The notes: generated by a model not told the origin, from the letters alone. Positions 10,711-21,746 are shown, numbered from the stretch's first letter. The stretch is 64,000 nucleotides of DNA from Hemerocallis citrina (GCA_017893485.1 CM030366.1:202735173-202799172); one strand, 5' to 3'. A program made the numbers and translations.

Positions 10711-11746
10711 TTAACATCCTAATTGTTTTGAAATTTAGAATCCAATTGGAGTCATAGAGAAGTTCAAACTTAAGCATCAATTTTAGGCAGTTGACATGTT
10801 TTAGATAATTTTGATGATTCCACATAAATTCCACAAATATATAATGTCATTCCAATTTTGATGGTATTATATATCTAGGGAATTTACTTAGAATAATCAT
10901 ATTATTCCAATACGAAACATGAAAACTTGTCGATATGTTTCCGATGATTAAATTGTCCTAAATATCATTCCAATTTTGATGATATGTCTTTTATGGATAC
11001 ATGTTTCATTCTAATTTTGATGATTCAATGTTAAACCATGATTGAAACGACAGTCTTTACATTCCAATATGAAACATAGTATGGTTCTTGTGTAGAAACT
11101 ATAAAGTTCATGTACTTTATTTATTAAAGATACTTGATTGTGATGCTTGCGTTACATTTTTGTTAAGCTAATTATGAATTGTACTAAGTTCTTTTGTAGA
11201 ACTAGATACTTTGTGAAATTTGTTGGAATTCTTAGAGATGTGTCTCTTGATATTCTTGTTTTCAATAAGTTAGCAAAGATGGAGGAATTGAATCTGTCAA
11301 CTTAGATTTCAAAAATAATGATTTACTCAAAATGGAGGAGTAAACATAAAGCAGTGTGCAAGGATAGAGTTTCAGTTTATCTCTTTCGAGAATAAATTAG
11401 TCACTTGCTTAGTAAAACTTCTGTTGAGTTTAAGACTCTTGTGTTCATGAGCTTAAAACTCATATTTTGTTCTTGAAGTATATTTGCTTTGTTTGATTTT
11501 GAAACTATGACAGATTATTCCAGTTGGTTTAGTCTTTGTGAACTATTCTGAATTGGATATGGTTTGGATTTATTTAATTATATTGGTTTAGTCTTGATTG
11601 AACTATTCAGTTTTATAATTCTATTGGTTCTTACGAAACAAAACTTTATGATGCTTTTCTTTTATGGACTGCTATCAGCCAGTCAGTTTTATACTAAACT
11701 GATGAGATAATCCTGTACTTTATATATTGAGAATATAGGAGGAGAT

Positions 11747-12012
11747 TGTTGGATATATTGGTATATTCTCTCTATATAAATAATACATGTGCATATGAGT
11801 AACACGTGTATTGAACGTACAATTGATTGGATATTAGAACGCGGGTTTGTGGGCTTATAACCGGATACCCAAACCAGTATTTAGAGATAAATACTGGCTT
11901 GTGATAGCAGTCTAGGTATTCCAATCTTGATACCTAGAGTGAATATCTCAAGCAACTTAGATCTAGAGATAAACCCTAATTCCCAATTGTTAATTTCTCA
12001 CAAAACCTAACA
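11747..12012 (+). repeat. copia-1 3' LTR
   Basis: It pairs with the 5' LTR at 6192-6457, directly follows the polypurine tract, and is followed by CATCC. Confidence 0.9.
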
Positions 12013-12345
12013 CATCCTTCCTCCTCAATTCTAAATTTTCTTCTTCCAAACTCAAAACTCATGCATTTTTTCTTCTCTCCTCTATTCTAAATCTTCCACT
12101 TGCCGTCTCCGTTCGACGCTCACACTCCACTCCTACCCGTTCGGATAGGAATATTTTAATAGGATCCGGACCCGGAACCGGACCCGGTCTTCACGGATCC
12201 GGATCCAATTTTTGGACCCATAGGGGACCGGATTCGGATTCGGATAGTGCAGGATCCGATCCGACCCGATCCGATACCAATGCTACCTAAGATAGTGAAT
12301 AAAAAAATAGTCATTTTTATAGTGGGGGTAGCTTTACTATTTTAT

Positions 12346-12852
12346 GTCAACCTAATGATCATATAAAAATACTTTTTAATAGAAAAGCTACCTATATTTT
12401 CAAAAAGAACGCCAAATCTTTGGAGACTACGTAGAAGCACGGGTTGGCACCAAATCCACTCATGTATAGAACTTGGTGCACACGTATATACGCAAGTTAG
12501 AACTTACTACATTACCTCTGATATGGGTCGATCGGGTTCTGCTTAAAATGGGGGTACTGGCCAAACTTTTTTATTTTATAAACCAAAACATTACCCAAAA
12601 TTCAAATAGATTTTTCACCCATTAAATATCTCTAATACTATAATGCAAGAGATAAGGTTGTATCATTTAAAGACCAACTATAGGCAATTAATCATCTAAT
12701 CTCAACCACTTGTTTTTATGTGAGAGTTACATTAACCAACAATTTACTCAACTGTTGTCGGTTACGAAAATACCTTCAAAGTTCAAATTTATTTACGTCA
12801 TAATTGTTTACAAAAGTGTCATACATATAAAAATAAGTGCCATTAAAGATAA
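12346..12852. other. Unassigned AT-rich stretch
   Basis: No gene or element was recognised between the MITE cluster and the next Helitron. Confidence 0.35.
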
Positions 12853-13132
12853 CTAGTAGTTAACACATGCGATGCACATTTTAATCAATATATAGTTTTT
12901 AAAGTAATATAATATAGTACGTGTTAATAAATACATATTTTTTAAAGTAATATAAAAACTATAATAAGAGAGTTTGAGTTATACATGTAATGCACGTAAA
13001 TTGGTAGATTTAAATAAAGTGTATAATGAGAGAGTTTGAGTTGCACGTGCAATACACGTAAAGTGGTAGATTTACAAATAAAGTGGTATATTTACAAATG
13101 ATACTAAGGGCTTCTCCCATTATAATATTAGA
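12853..13132 (-). mobile_element. Short non-autonomous Helitron
   Basis: On the minus strand the 5' end is TCTAATATTATAATGGGAG and the 3' end is GTGCATCGCATGTG, spacer, CTAG (12853-12856). It contains two internal degenerate copies of the ACGTGCATTGCACGT hairpin. A run of TCTCTAA units (13133-13160 on the complement) precedes the 5' end, as it does in the copy at 53793. Confidence 0.6.
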
Positions 13133-13275
13133 GATTAGAGATTAGAGAGTAGAGATTAGAGATTTGTAAAGAGTATAGTAAGAGTTTTGGATGAATGAAG
13201 GAATGTCTTTGATTTAAGGCTAGACTACATCATAGTCATTACTTAAAAAATAATATTATTAAGACGTGCATTGCA

Positions 13276-13893
13276 TGTTGTTTAATTGCTTTTTTAATAT
13301 GATTGTGGTGTGGATGTTTAAAGACTTCAATAAATTTTTAGTACTTCTGTATTTGTGATTTTGCTTTCGGTGGATGAAAATTCTGGCTCTGCCACTGGCC
13401 ACTGTATCAAGGTGCACAGCCAAATGCCATGTTAATTGGTTTAATGTTGATGTGCATTCCATCATTGTTCTCTGGTCATTTCAAGAAAGAATCAAAGATG
13501 ATATAATTTTACATGAGATTAGTGTGTAGCTCTTTGTCCTCTTCTACACATGATAAAGTATACAACTATATACAACTATATTGAAGGGAATGTCAACTGT
13601 TATTGAGCAAAACCATTGTATTTCATAGAGACGAGCTTACCATCAAAATATAAGCTGATTGTTATTAGTATAGAGTCATTTTACGAGTAATATTTTTGGA
13701 ATCTAAACAACATTCACATTAGTGCTTTGAAAATAGAGTTCTATAATATAACAATGTTTGTTTAATTGCTTTTGTAATATGATTGTGGTGTGAATGTTTA
13801 AAGACTTCAATAAATTTTAGTACTTCTATACTTGTGATTTCGCTCCCTGTTGATGAAAATTCTGACTCCGCCAATGCACGTGCGTATTACTAG
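13276..13893 (+). repeat. Duplicated 120-bp segment; second copy ends in a Helitron-like CTAG end
   Basis: 13276-13395 and 13755-13876 are about 95 percent alike by eye, from TTTAATTGCTTTT to GATGAAAATTCTG plus CTC-GCCA. The second copy continues into GCACGTGC, TATTA, CTAG (13890-13893). The shared piece may be the 3' part of a Helitron whose terminus survives only in the second copy. No ORF is supported. Confidence 0.45.
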
Positions 13894-14397
13894 TATATGT
13901 AACAGATTAGTGGGACATGGTAAATTGATAACCAATCTGGCTCTGACTTGAACTTTTTAGGTTAGTTGATTTTCAAGCGAATCTTGTACCGATTAGTAAT
14001 GGTGAATGCAGAAATTTTACTTTACGGGGTTAAGAAATTAATAACCTTTTTTTTAAAAAAAAAGAATCTAAGGAATACGGCTTTAAAAATTATATTTCTG
14101 AAAATAACAAAATTCTGGAAAGAAAATTAATTTTATTACAATAACACCTGCGAGCCTTCACTTTTTCTGAAAGCTATGCTGATAACTCCCATCGCTAATG
14201 GGTACAGTTACACTGTTGCAATGTAAGTCGGTTTTTAATTTAATTTCCCACATAAAATATGTAAAGTTAAATACTCTTGGAACAAAAAAACCATCAGCAT
14301 TTACTGACTAATTAGCCGAGTAAATGAATATTTTTCTAAGTATCAATTATACGAAAATAATATTATATGATATTCAAGAACAATAATTAGGTTTTGT
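13894..14397. other. Unassigned stretch
   Basis: No coding or repeat feature was recognised. Confidence 0.3.
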
Positions 14398-14652
14398 AAG
14401 AGCAACTCCACCCATTATAGATTGCCACTTTTATTTTTGACAATAAAAATGACAACTTTTCTAAAGAATAGCAATAAATTCTACACCAGTGAGTTCCCAT
14501 TTTCAATTATTGCACAAAAAAAAAGTAATTGCCATTTTATTTGCCAAAAGGAAAAAATGGCAACCCATTTGAGAGCTTGGTGTGGGGTGTTTCTCATTTG
14601 GGTTGCCAAATATGAAAATGAGAACCCATTAGAGAGGATTGGTGTAGTAAAA
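14398..14652. mobile_element. Possible small MITE
   Basis: The region from AAGAGCAACTCCACCC to GAGAGGATTGGTGTAG has near-complementary ends (AGCAACTCCACCC against GGATTGGTGTAG is imperfect) and internal inverted motifs around TTGCCATTTT/AAAATGGCAA. The structure suggests a degenerate MITE. The overlapping ORFs on both strands have no recognisable similarity. Confidence 0.3.
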
Positions 14653-14762
14653 TACGAGGTTACTAAAAGTAAGTGAAGGACAGCATGTGATATTTTGTTC
14701 ACTAGGACCCTCATGATAGATACATCGTAAGCATTAAGCTCTATCAAATTAGAGTAATATAT

Positions 14763-14892
14763 AATGCTTCACTCATTACCAATCTCACTACCATTATTTT
14801 TACTATCTTAGGTGGCACACTCATATTGGAGAGTTCCCCCACCTACTATCTCTTTTCCCAGCTATTGGAGTGTGCTATGTAAGTGGGTGTAG
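14763..14892. mobile_element. Foldback MITE (GGTGTAGC family)
   Basis: The left side contains TACTATCTTAGGTGGCACAC, and the right side ends GTGGGTGTAGCATTA. It matches the arms of the copy at 19803-19964, with divergence in the middle. Confidence 0.5.
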
Positions 14893-14940
14893 CATTACTC
14901 ATCAAATTATAGATTGCAGTTCTCTAACTCCATTTAAAAT

Positions 14941-15703
14941 ACTAGTATCACCATGTGCCAATTGCACAACCTAAAATAGTTTTCAGAGACTCATAAAATT
15001 ATACAGAACTCCAAAAAAAGTGAGAGAATTGGGAAATTTTTTTGAATATCATCCCTACCATAATTATTGAAATCTTCATTATCATCCTCATATAAACTGA
15101 TGATTTAGAGAATCACTGCCAAACCACCAATTGATATTACTAAAACAAAAAAATGTATGTAATGAAGAGATATTGCAGATTCAATAAGATATTAAGCTGA
15201 TATTCTCTTTAAAGAATATTGCACAACTGGTTATCTCAAAATTTTTAAACTATTATTTCAAAATCTACATTTTATATATAGTTGTAGATTGCATTTAGAT
15301 AACATATGCATAAGAAATTCACCACGAAGGACTAAACAAGGGAAGAAAATAGAAACCACCTGCTCATCGGGCCGGACCAAAATTATGAAAATTTAGAATT
15401 TCTTTTTGTTTATGGTTTGCATCCATGTGCAAGAACCCTCTTTAATTCCTTCCACTATGAAATCCCAAAATTATAGAATACAACAGGTCATACAAATAAA
15501 ATTCAGAAGAAAATTTATGGGCATGGTGGCAACTATGGGTATACCCATTGTGCAAATTGTACATACTAAAATAATTTTAAAAGGCAGAGATGAGGGATAT
15601 GAAACATCTTTAGGCTAGTTAATAAATTATAAATCGGTTATATTTAGAGAGTTAACTAATTAAGTCCTATATATGGGTATACCCCCTGTGCAAATTGCAC
15701 AGA
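14941..15703 (-). repeat. Three related Helitron-like hairpin termini
   Basis: At 14941, 15533 and 15672 the sequence reads, with variation, (ACTAGT or TATGGGT) then ATACC, then a hairpin of the form TGTGCAAATTGCACA. The first has a proper CTAG on the minus strand. The others have lost it or belong to a related terminus. The spacing is irregular. Confidence 0.35.
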
Positions 15704-16321
15704 CTTTACCAAAACATATATTAAAACATCAATAACATTCAATAAAAATTTCGGCAGAACCTATCCATATATAACATTCAATAAAAATTTGTCTTAATGA
15801 GTTGGAACGACGACATTATTTTTGTTTTGCATCCTACATTAATAAGTGTAATTTTGATCAATTATTTAAATATGAATAATAATATTACTTTTATTAGTTA
15901 TCTAGTTAAAAACAGTGAAGAAAAATAGAACGAAATATTACATATTGAGATAAATAACAATAGAGATTAACGCGAAAGAAAGTATAATAGGAGATCAGAA
16001 CACATATAACATACCTGATGTAATGAAAAAGTCTGACTTCCCTCAATATAATTGGAAATCTCTCACTATCTTTGAATCTTCACATATCATGTTGGAAACA
16101 AAATAGTTGAAAAATTGTCATCAACAACAATTTGTTGATTATTGAATATTAAATTTTAACAATAGGCACTTGAAATTTGTCCCTTTGATCAGATTTTTGT
16201 TGCAGTGGGTCTATCTCATTAGTAAACATATTAAAACAACCTTCACAGTTCAAAAATAATATATAGAAGTCAAATGATTAAAACAAAAATATAGAAGACA
16301 AATGATTAAAATTAATATATA
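15704..16321. other. Unassigned AT-rich stretch
   Basis: No gene was recognised. The direct repeat AACATTCAATAAAAATTT occurs twice near 15735 and 15773. Confidence 0.3.
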
Positions 16322-16702
16322 CTAGTATTTTTCACATGCGATGCACATTTTGATAAGAGTTGGAGGATTTTCACGTGCGATATATGTGTTAAGAAATAGT
16401 TTCGGAGTTGGATGTGTGTTACATGTAATTGGAAAAAATATTTTGAAGAAAAAACTACGATTTGTACGTGCAATGCACGTGTTTATAAATAGAATTTGAG
16501 TTGTACGTGCAACATATGTGTATGTTTGGTGTTAAAAAATATTGAAAATTTATTTTGAATATGCATTTCACGTTTTAAATAAATGAAATTTTGTTTGTTT
16601 GTTAGTTTTTTTGTAATTAATGGGAGAATTTGAGTTACACGTATAATACATGGGTTGTATGTTGAAAAATTACAACTCCAACTCTCCCATTATATATGGA
16701 GA
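16322..16702 (-). mobile_element. Non-autonomous Helitron, longer copy
   Basis: On the minus strand it starts TCTCCATATATAATGGGAG and ends GTGCATCGCATGTG, spacer, CTAG (16322-16325). Four internal degenerate ACGTGCAATGCACGT-type hairpins occur at about 16372, 16468, 16515 and 16637. Confidence 0.55.
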
Positions 16703-16819
16703 TGAATAACTGATCAACTTTGATATACAATCCTAGATCAAAGTAGAACTCAAAGTTTTATATAGATTGTGTAACGTTTAGTCTTATTCATACATATTAT
16801 AACTATGCGTAAAATGGAT

Positions 16820-16965
16820 ATGAACAACTTGCTCATTTAGTAAATGAGCAATTGATGAGGTGACATACATATGATGCATTGGGCAACTAACCACTTTTAG
16901 AATTTTCCAATCACATGCATGACACCTCATCAATTGCTCATTTACTAAATGAGCAAGTTGCTCAT
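16820..16965. mobile_element. Foldback element with about 45-bp arms
   Basis: The left arm (16820-16865, core CAACTTGCTCATTTAGTAAA) is the near-perfect complement of the right arm (16920-16965). Each arm also contains the small palindrome CTCATTTAGTAAATGAG. The RNA would form a long hairpin with a loop of about 55 bases. It could be a MITE or, if transcribed, a small-RNA source. Confidence 0.6.
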
Positions 16966-17089
16966 ACCCCTTTCCCCCTATAACTATATTTAACACAGTT
17001 AAAATCACATGAAAATAAGTTTTTTTATATGACTTTGGTGTATAGTAGAGTAGAAAAAGTTTCTCAAGAATGGTTGAGTTACTTCTAGT

Positions 17090-17306
17090 GTACTGTTTGG
17101 TTAGTTGCAAGTAAAACTGCATTGGCGGCTATAATTAAAGAGTCAAGCAAAGTTGCAAGATCCTCTGTTTCAATGCAAGCAACCTTTTACTCATTAATTG
17201 CAATTCAAAGAAAGAAACTTTGCAACTTACAATTTAAATTTCAACTACTTCTAAGTTGCAACTACGGTGAAAACGCAACTCTACTTGCAATAAAACACAG
17301 CCTCAA
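17090..17306. mobile_element. Possible hAT-type MITE
   Basis: The ends ACTGTTTGGTTAGTTGCAAG and the complement of CTTGCAATAAAACACAGCC are imperfect inverted repeats. The element is rich in TTGCAA/TTGCAACT. The 'CTGTTTGG' end style is common in plant hAT MITEs. No clear 8-bp duplication was found. Confidence 0.35.
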
Positions 17307-18075
17307 AATTCGTAGCTTTTGTCTCATCAAATAAAGAAATTTGAAGTAAGTTTTTATGAGATTATCAGAGAAGATCTCAAGAAAATTAGTTTAGGTTTAT
17401 TGCACAATAAACAACGCAAACATGATAGACTACAAAAACACTGCATAAGAAACCCGTTAAATTAATGAATTCGACTACGGCCTACTTACAAAAAATATAT
17501 AAATACATAAATAAATAAAAAATTCAAAAATGACGCAATGTCCATTACACCCATTAAGGCCTCCATCTCCAGATGATAATTTTCACTGAACTTTCTAACA
17601 ACCACCTTGTGAGTAGCATTTCTTTGACCTAATCAATGCTTTTGAAGAAATAAAACTACCAGATACTAAACATGTTCAATTTGCATGTACAATTTACCAA
17701 ATTTAATAGTTGAAGTAGCTGAACAATAAAATTACTTTAAAAAAGCTATAGAAGAACTGAATTTCAAGTGCAGATATGTAGTATTCATGTAGAGCTACAC
17801 TAATAAATTATAAAACTGAGAAAACTTGAGGACTTCAAATATATGTGGTTCATGTTGCTAAAACCCGATGTGAAATTTATTCTAATAATTTGTTTTCATT
17901 TCATCAATCCACCATTTTCAGTTTTTGAGAACAATATTTATATACCATAGTCAATGTCAGCAAAAATATAAATTCCCCTGTTTCAGTACAACGAAATCAA
18001 AAAGGCATTCTTTAACCATATGTGGTTGGCCCAGTGAATAAAATTTAAGAAATCCAAAAAGTGATGGACATCTCT
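17307..18075. other. Unassigned stretch
   Basis: AT-rich, without supported genes or repeats. Confidence 0.3.
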
Positions 18076-18417
18076 AAACTCAAAACCCCATCAAAATCCT
18101 TAAAAATAAATAAATCAAAAAATCTCTTCAAAAACCCATCATCATCATTGATATGGCTAAAAATAGGATTAAATCGGGACCGTTCACATCGGACACGAAT
18201 CTTAAAGCTCAGGGGTAAAACGGTAATTTCACCTACTAACGGGTCTGAAATGGAAACTGGGTCTTTCTTCAAGACCCAATAACCCACGAACGGATCCACC
18301 TCAACTGGGTATGGGTCCCAACCCGAAATGAACCCGGTCCCGCAGGATAGAATTAGGGTTCCTGATTAATACTAATCAACGGCCCTGATTCACATCTATC
18401 CTTTCACTGAGAATTAA

Positions 18418-18495
18418 GGATTACATTCCTAATCTGATAACAGGGATTACATTCCTTATCTGATCACAGGGATTACATTTCTAATCTGATCCGTA
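18418..18495 (+). promoter_or_regulatory. Three 26-bp repeats upstream of the LTR TATA box
   Basis: GGATTACATTCCTAATCTGA repeats at 18418, 18444 and 18470 with one or two changes each. They end just before the TATA box, a position typical of LTR enhancers. The function is inferred. Confidence 0.6.
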
Positions 18496-18502
18496 AGGCG
18501 AC

Positions 18503-18510
18503 TATAAATA
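18503..18510 (+). promoter_or_regulatory. LTR TATA box
   Basis: TATAAATA, followed about 30 bases later by the start of a conserved leader. Confidence 0.65.
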
Positions 18511-18975
18511 CCCCCCATCTACCACTATTAAGAGGTAATCAATACTTTTCCAATTTACGCTCTCACATAATCATTCCTGATTACTGACTTGAGCGTCGGA
18601 GAGTGCGTCGTCGGGATCAACCCCGGTGTCTCGCACTTTTTGCAGGTGAACGGCGGGAGTCAACGGTCAAACTCCGACGGAACAGGTTCAGGTTTGCTAT
18701 TCAGGTTTTCCTAAGAATCCACAAATACTATCTGTTTGCCCCAATATCAGATTTAGCGGTAACAATCATCATGATCTTCATCTACGATCAAAGAAACCAA
18801 TAAATGAAGAGAACATTAAACCCATCCCTGAACTCAAAACCCCATCAGAATCCTTAAAAATAAATAAATCAAAAAATCTCTTTAAAAACCCACAATCTAG
18901 AAAAAAAAACCTTCATCATCATCATGATCTTCATCTAAGAACAAAGAAACCAACTGATGAAGAGAACATTATCCA

Positions 18976-19802
18976 TTCGATGACAGGCATAAAAAAACCA
19001 AACAAACAAAAACCTCTACCATACTCAAATAATCATGAAGATGGTGGGAAAACCCTAACCCATCCCCAAAAACACATCCCTGAAAAATCAATTCGACCCA
19101 GAGAATAAGAAAGAAGGAAAGCAATGGAAACTACCACGGGCAAATTGCAGCAAAAGCAGCGGAGCGTAGGTGGAAAGAGGTGTACGACGACGACGAGGTG
19201 TACAGTGGGCTGCGGCAGAGGAGAGTTCGGTGGGATTTGGGAGAGGAAGAGGCAGCGGGTTTGGGGGGATTTGGGAGAGGAAGCGGTTTTTTTTTAGAAG
19301 ATATCATTTGCACGTGTTTGGGTATGTGTAAATCCATACTTTTGCTCTCTTTTCTTTTTTTTCAAAATAGAGAAAGGAGAGAGGCGTAGGCCTATTTGTA
19401 TAATATATACCAGTATAATCATATGTAATTTTTTTTTATAAAAAAGAGAAAATAACAAAACTATTTTTTAAAAAGTTCTCTAATCACATTCACATCTATA
19501 TAATATTGACCGCTTTTTAAAGTTTGATTAAGAAATATGATTGCACTTCAAAATTTGGATGGAAAAATAGTGATTGCTCTCTTTGTTTTAAAAAGGAAAA
19601 AAAATTTGAAAAATTCTTAACCTATAAGTGGTTTAGCATAATAGACTTAACACAAACAAAGTCTCTGTGAATAAAATAAAAAGGAAATTTCAAATTAGAT
19701 TAGAAATTGTGGAGTTTCAAGTGTCCGAGTAATTAATAGCTAAATATGTGATGAAAAAATAAAATCAAACATTGGGCAAAAAATGAAAAAACAAAGGGTA
19801 AT
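18976..19802. other. Unassigned stretch with a possible minus-strand leader exon
   Basis: 19140-19290 is GC-richer, and on the minus strand it reads like a plant gene leader (CTCTCCCAAATCC repeats, then CTCCGCTGCTTTTGC, then GTAGTTTCC like a splice donor). An AG acceptor-like TTTTTCAGGG appears near 19080. No protein similarity was recognised, so I do not call a gene. Confidence 0.25.
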
Positions 19803-19964
19803 GCTACACCTACTACCAAATCTACTACTTTTCTCTTTACTATCTTAGGTGGCACACTATTAGAGGAGGTTATTATAGAGTAGGTGGTAGAAACATCCAA
19901 TAGTAGTGTGCCACCTAAAGTAATAAAGAGAAAGGTAGTAAATTTAGTAGTAGGTGTAGCAATG
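19803..19964. mobile_element. Foldback MITE (GGTGTAGC family), best-preserved copy
   Basis: The left arm 19803-19862 (GCTACACCTACTACC to TTAGGTGGCACACTA) is complementary to the right arm 19899-19960, leaving a short loop. Other copies are at 5131-5250, 14763-14892 and around 5899/12345. The target duplication is not clear. Confidence 0.7.
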
Positions 19965-20466
19965 AATAGGGCTAGGCGCTGCGAACAAGTTGAATGTGGG
20001 GACAATTAGGAAATCACCCCTTCAAAGTTATATATATATATGAACATGTCCAAAGCTTGTTTTTTTTGTCTTTCTTCAAAATTCTGTGGGATCAGCTGAT
20101 CCAGACCGTCATCCACAATATAGATCGCCCTACTAAATGCATTACTAGGCGCCGGCGCTTGTGATATGCATGTGAATATTATAAACGAGAGTTCCTAGTT
20201 GGATTTTATTTATTTTATTGTTATGTTTTTATTTTATTCCGGACTGTTACAGTATTATTTTTTAGGGAAGGAGATGCTATACTTGGCAAAGTAGGTGTCC
20301 TACTGTCCTGTGTCCACTTCAAAGAGAGCAGTTGCTAATTGTGCGTCAGCAGTGGGTCTTAATCATGTGGTCTGCTTATATAATATTTTGATTTGTTGGG
20401 TTCGTACTCCTGGGTCAAAAGTGGCCCAAGCTGGTCCAGCACATTCAAACCTGCAGACCACACATC
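19965..20466. other. Unassigned stretch
   Basis: No supported gene or repeat. Confidence 0.3.
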
Positions 20467-20476
20467 ACACATGCCT

Positions 20477-20931
20477 AGCATTGGTATCGGACCAGGTCGG
20501 GTCCTTCATTATCCGAATCCGGACTCGGTTCCCTACGGGTCCAAAAATTAGACCCAGACCTATTAAAATATTCCTACCGGTTCGGGTAGGAGCGGGAGTG
20601 TGAGTGGCGAGCGAATGCGACGAGTGGAGAATTTAGAATAGAGAGAAGAAAAAAGCATTAGTTCTGAGTTTGGAAGAGCAAGTTTTAGAATTGAGGAAGA
20701 AGGAGGGGAGGGATGAAGATAGAATTTCTGTTGTTGTTGTTGATTTTTTAGGTTTTTTTTAACGGGTCCTGGTTCGGGTCCGGGTCCGGGTCGGGTCTCT
20801 TTTGAGCGGATCCGGATCCGGATCCAAAAGTATAATGGGTTCCATTTTAGGATCCGGATCCAGATCCGGATCGGTTCCGTTACAATGCCAGGTCCGGGTC
20901 GGATCCAGTTTTGGATATTTATACCAATGCT
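20477..20931. mobile_element. GGATCC-rich Mutator-type MITE, intact copy
   Basis: It is 455 bp with ends AGCATTGGTAT and ATACCAATGCT and a perfect 10-bp duplication ACACATGCCT (20467-20476, 20932-20941). Both subterminal regions are packed with GGATCC/GGGTCC motifs. It shares ends and internal blocks (CCGAATCC, TTAAAATATTCCTA, CTTTTGAGCGGA) with the split copy at 5943-12284, in opposite orientation. The middle contains a GA-rich stretch. It encodes nothing recognisable. Confidence 0.8.
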
Positions 20932-20941
20932 ACACATGCCT

Positions 20942-21457
20942 ATACTGTGAACAGACAAAACATCATATGCTAACATAGCACACAGTATATTTTATATACA
21001 CCGAATTGTAGCTCTCTAGTGTTTGTGTACTGGACTTGTGCTTACCACGCAGCTGCCTATTGATATCTTCATAATTCTTAAAATAAAGTGGTTTCAACCG
21101 TTGGATTGTTACATCTCGATACGTTGTAAGTAGATCCTACGGTTATAACTACATGATTATAAGAATTTATGTCCAGAGTACAATGTTTTGAGGGCAACTG
21201 ATCACATATGCATCATGCCAACCCTTTTTTGTCTCTGCATGTGGCCGGAGAATCTCACACCTCTCAGGCTACATCAATCAGAGAAGAGAGTAGAAGAAAA
21301 TATAATATAATATAATATAATATAATGATTTCGGTGATGGTATGCTAGCTAATTAAGTTCAGCCTCCCCCGTTTGAAGCCTCTAAATGGCAGCAATGCTT
21401 TGTATGAAATATAGTATCAAAAGAGAGAATCCTGAGGAACTCAGTTCATCTATAGAA
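20942..21457. other. Unassigned stretch with a TAATA microsatellite
   Basis: It contains about five tandem TATAA/AATAT pentamers at 21300-21326. Nothing else was recognised. Confidence 0.35.
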
Positions 21458-21462
21458 GAAAA

Positions 21463-21746
21463 TGTTGGATATATAAGTATATTCTCAATATAATAGAATA
21501 TTATTGTGTATAATATTGTATAAGGTAACATGTGCTTTATACATGTTATCTATTAATTGTTGGACCGGAATGACTGCGCTTGAAGCCCAGTACCCTAAAG
21601 CCTATTTAATCCCATGTATACTGGTCTAGAGGTAATACCCTTGTGATATTCCAATTTTCTGACAAGCAGGATATAATATCTCAAGCAGTGGGGATATTAA
21701 CCCTAAACCTATTTTCTTTTATTATTATTTCTCATAATTTCTAACA
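21463..21746 (+). repeat. copia-2 5' LTR
   Basis: 284 bp, TGTTGG to CTAACA, preceded by GAAAA. It is homologous to the copia-1 LTR in its ends and general layout. Confidence 0.85.

Larger units (their letters stand above)
6192..12012 (+). mobile_element. copia-1: short-LTR Ty1/copia element, coding region decayed
   Basis: It has two 266-bp LTRs (6192-6457 and 11747-12012), TGTTGG to CCTAACA, differing at about seven positions by eye. The flanking duplication is CATCT/CATCC. A purine-rich tract (AGGAGGAGAT) precedes the 3' LTR. The internal 5.3 kb holds remnants in the copia order integrase (8700-9185), reverse transcriptase (9850-10180) and RNase H (10250-10710), all broken by stops and frameshifts. 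The RT/RH pieces look most like the Ivana/Oryco lineage; this is a judgement from motifs. The tRNA primer site is not obvious after the 5' LTR. The same family gives copia-2 at 21463-47774. Confidence 0.85.
5943..12284. mobile_element. GGATCC-rich Mutator-type MITE, split by copia-1
   Basis: The ends are AGCATTGGTAT and ATACCAATGCT, with flanking duplications ACCTAAGATT/ACCTAAGATA (5933-5942, 12285-12294; the last base differs), the 9-10 bp size typical of Mutator elements. Both halves (5943-6191 and 12018-12284) are full of GGATCC, CCCGACC and GGGTCC motifs. An uninterrupted copy lies at 20477-20931. The host sequence around it (5899-5942 with 12285-12345) is itself a MITE of the GGTGTAGC family. 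No transposase is present. The 10-bp TSD points to Mutator; other superfamilies are less likely. Confidence 0.65.
18149..18764 (+). mobile_element. Tat-type gypsy solo LTR
   Basis: It starts TGATATGG and ends GGTAACA, flanked by the direct 5-bp duplication ATCAT (18144-18148 and 18765-18769), so it is a clean solo LTR. A TATA box lies at 18503-18510. The leader contains TGACTTGAGCGTCGGAGAG and TTTTTGCAGG, matching the leader of the gypsy element at about 60000-60527 (GGCTTGAGCGTCAAAGGG). Three 26-bp repeats precede the TATA box. It has no coding capacity. Confidence 0.85.
18076..18975. repeat. Tandem duplication of about 150 bp, first copy split by a solo LTR
   Basis: The segment starting AACTCAAAACCCCATCA and containing TAAATAAATCAAAAAATCTC and later GATCTTCATCTA with GAAGAGAACATTA occurs twice. 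Copy 1 is 18076-18148 plus 18765-18830 and copy 2 is about 18831-18975. The solo LTR sits in copy 1 only, so the duplication came first. Confidence 0.7.

Noticed and set aside
19131..19337. 68-codon minus ORF
   Set aside because: Pro/Ser-rich leader-like sequence; no protein similarity and no supported downstream exon.
20563..20976. 137-codon minus ORF (and the parallel ORF at 5924-6250)
   Set aside because: Arg/Pro/Gly-rich translation of GGATCC/GGGTCC repeats in the MITE, not a protein.
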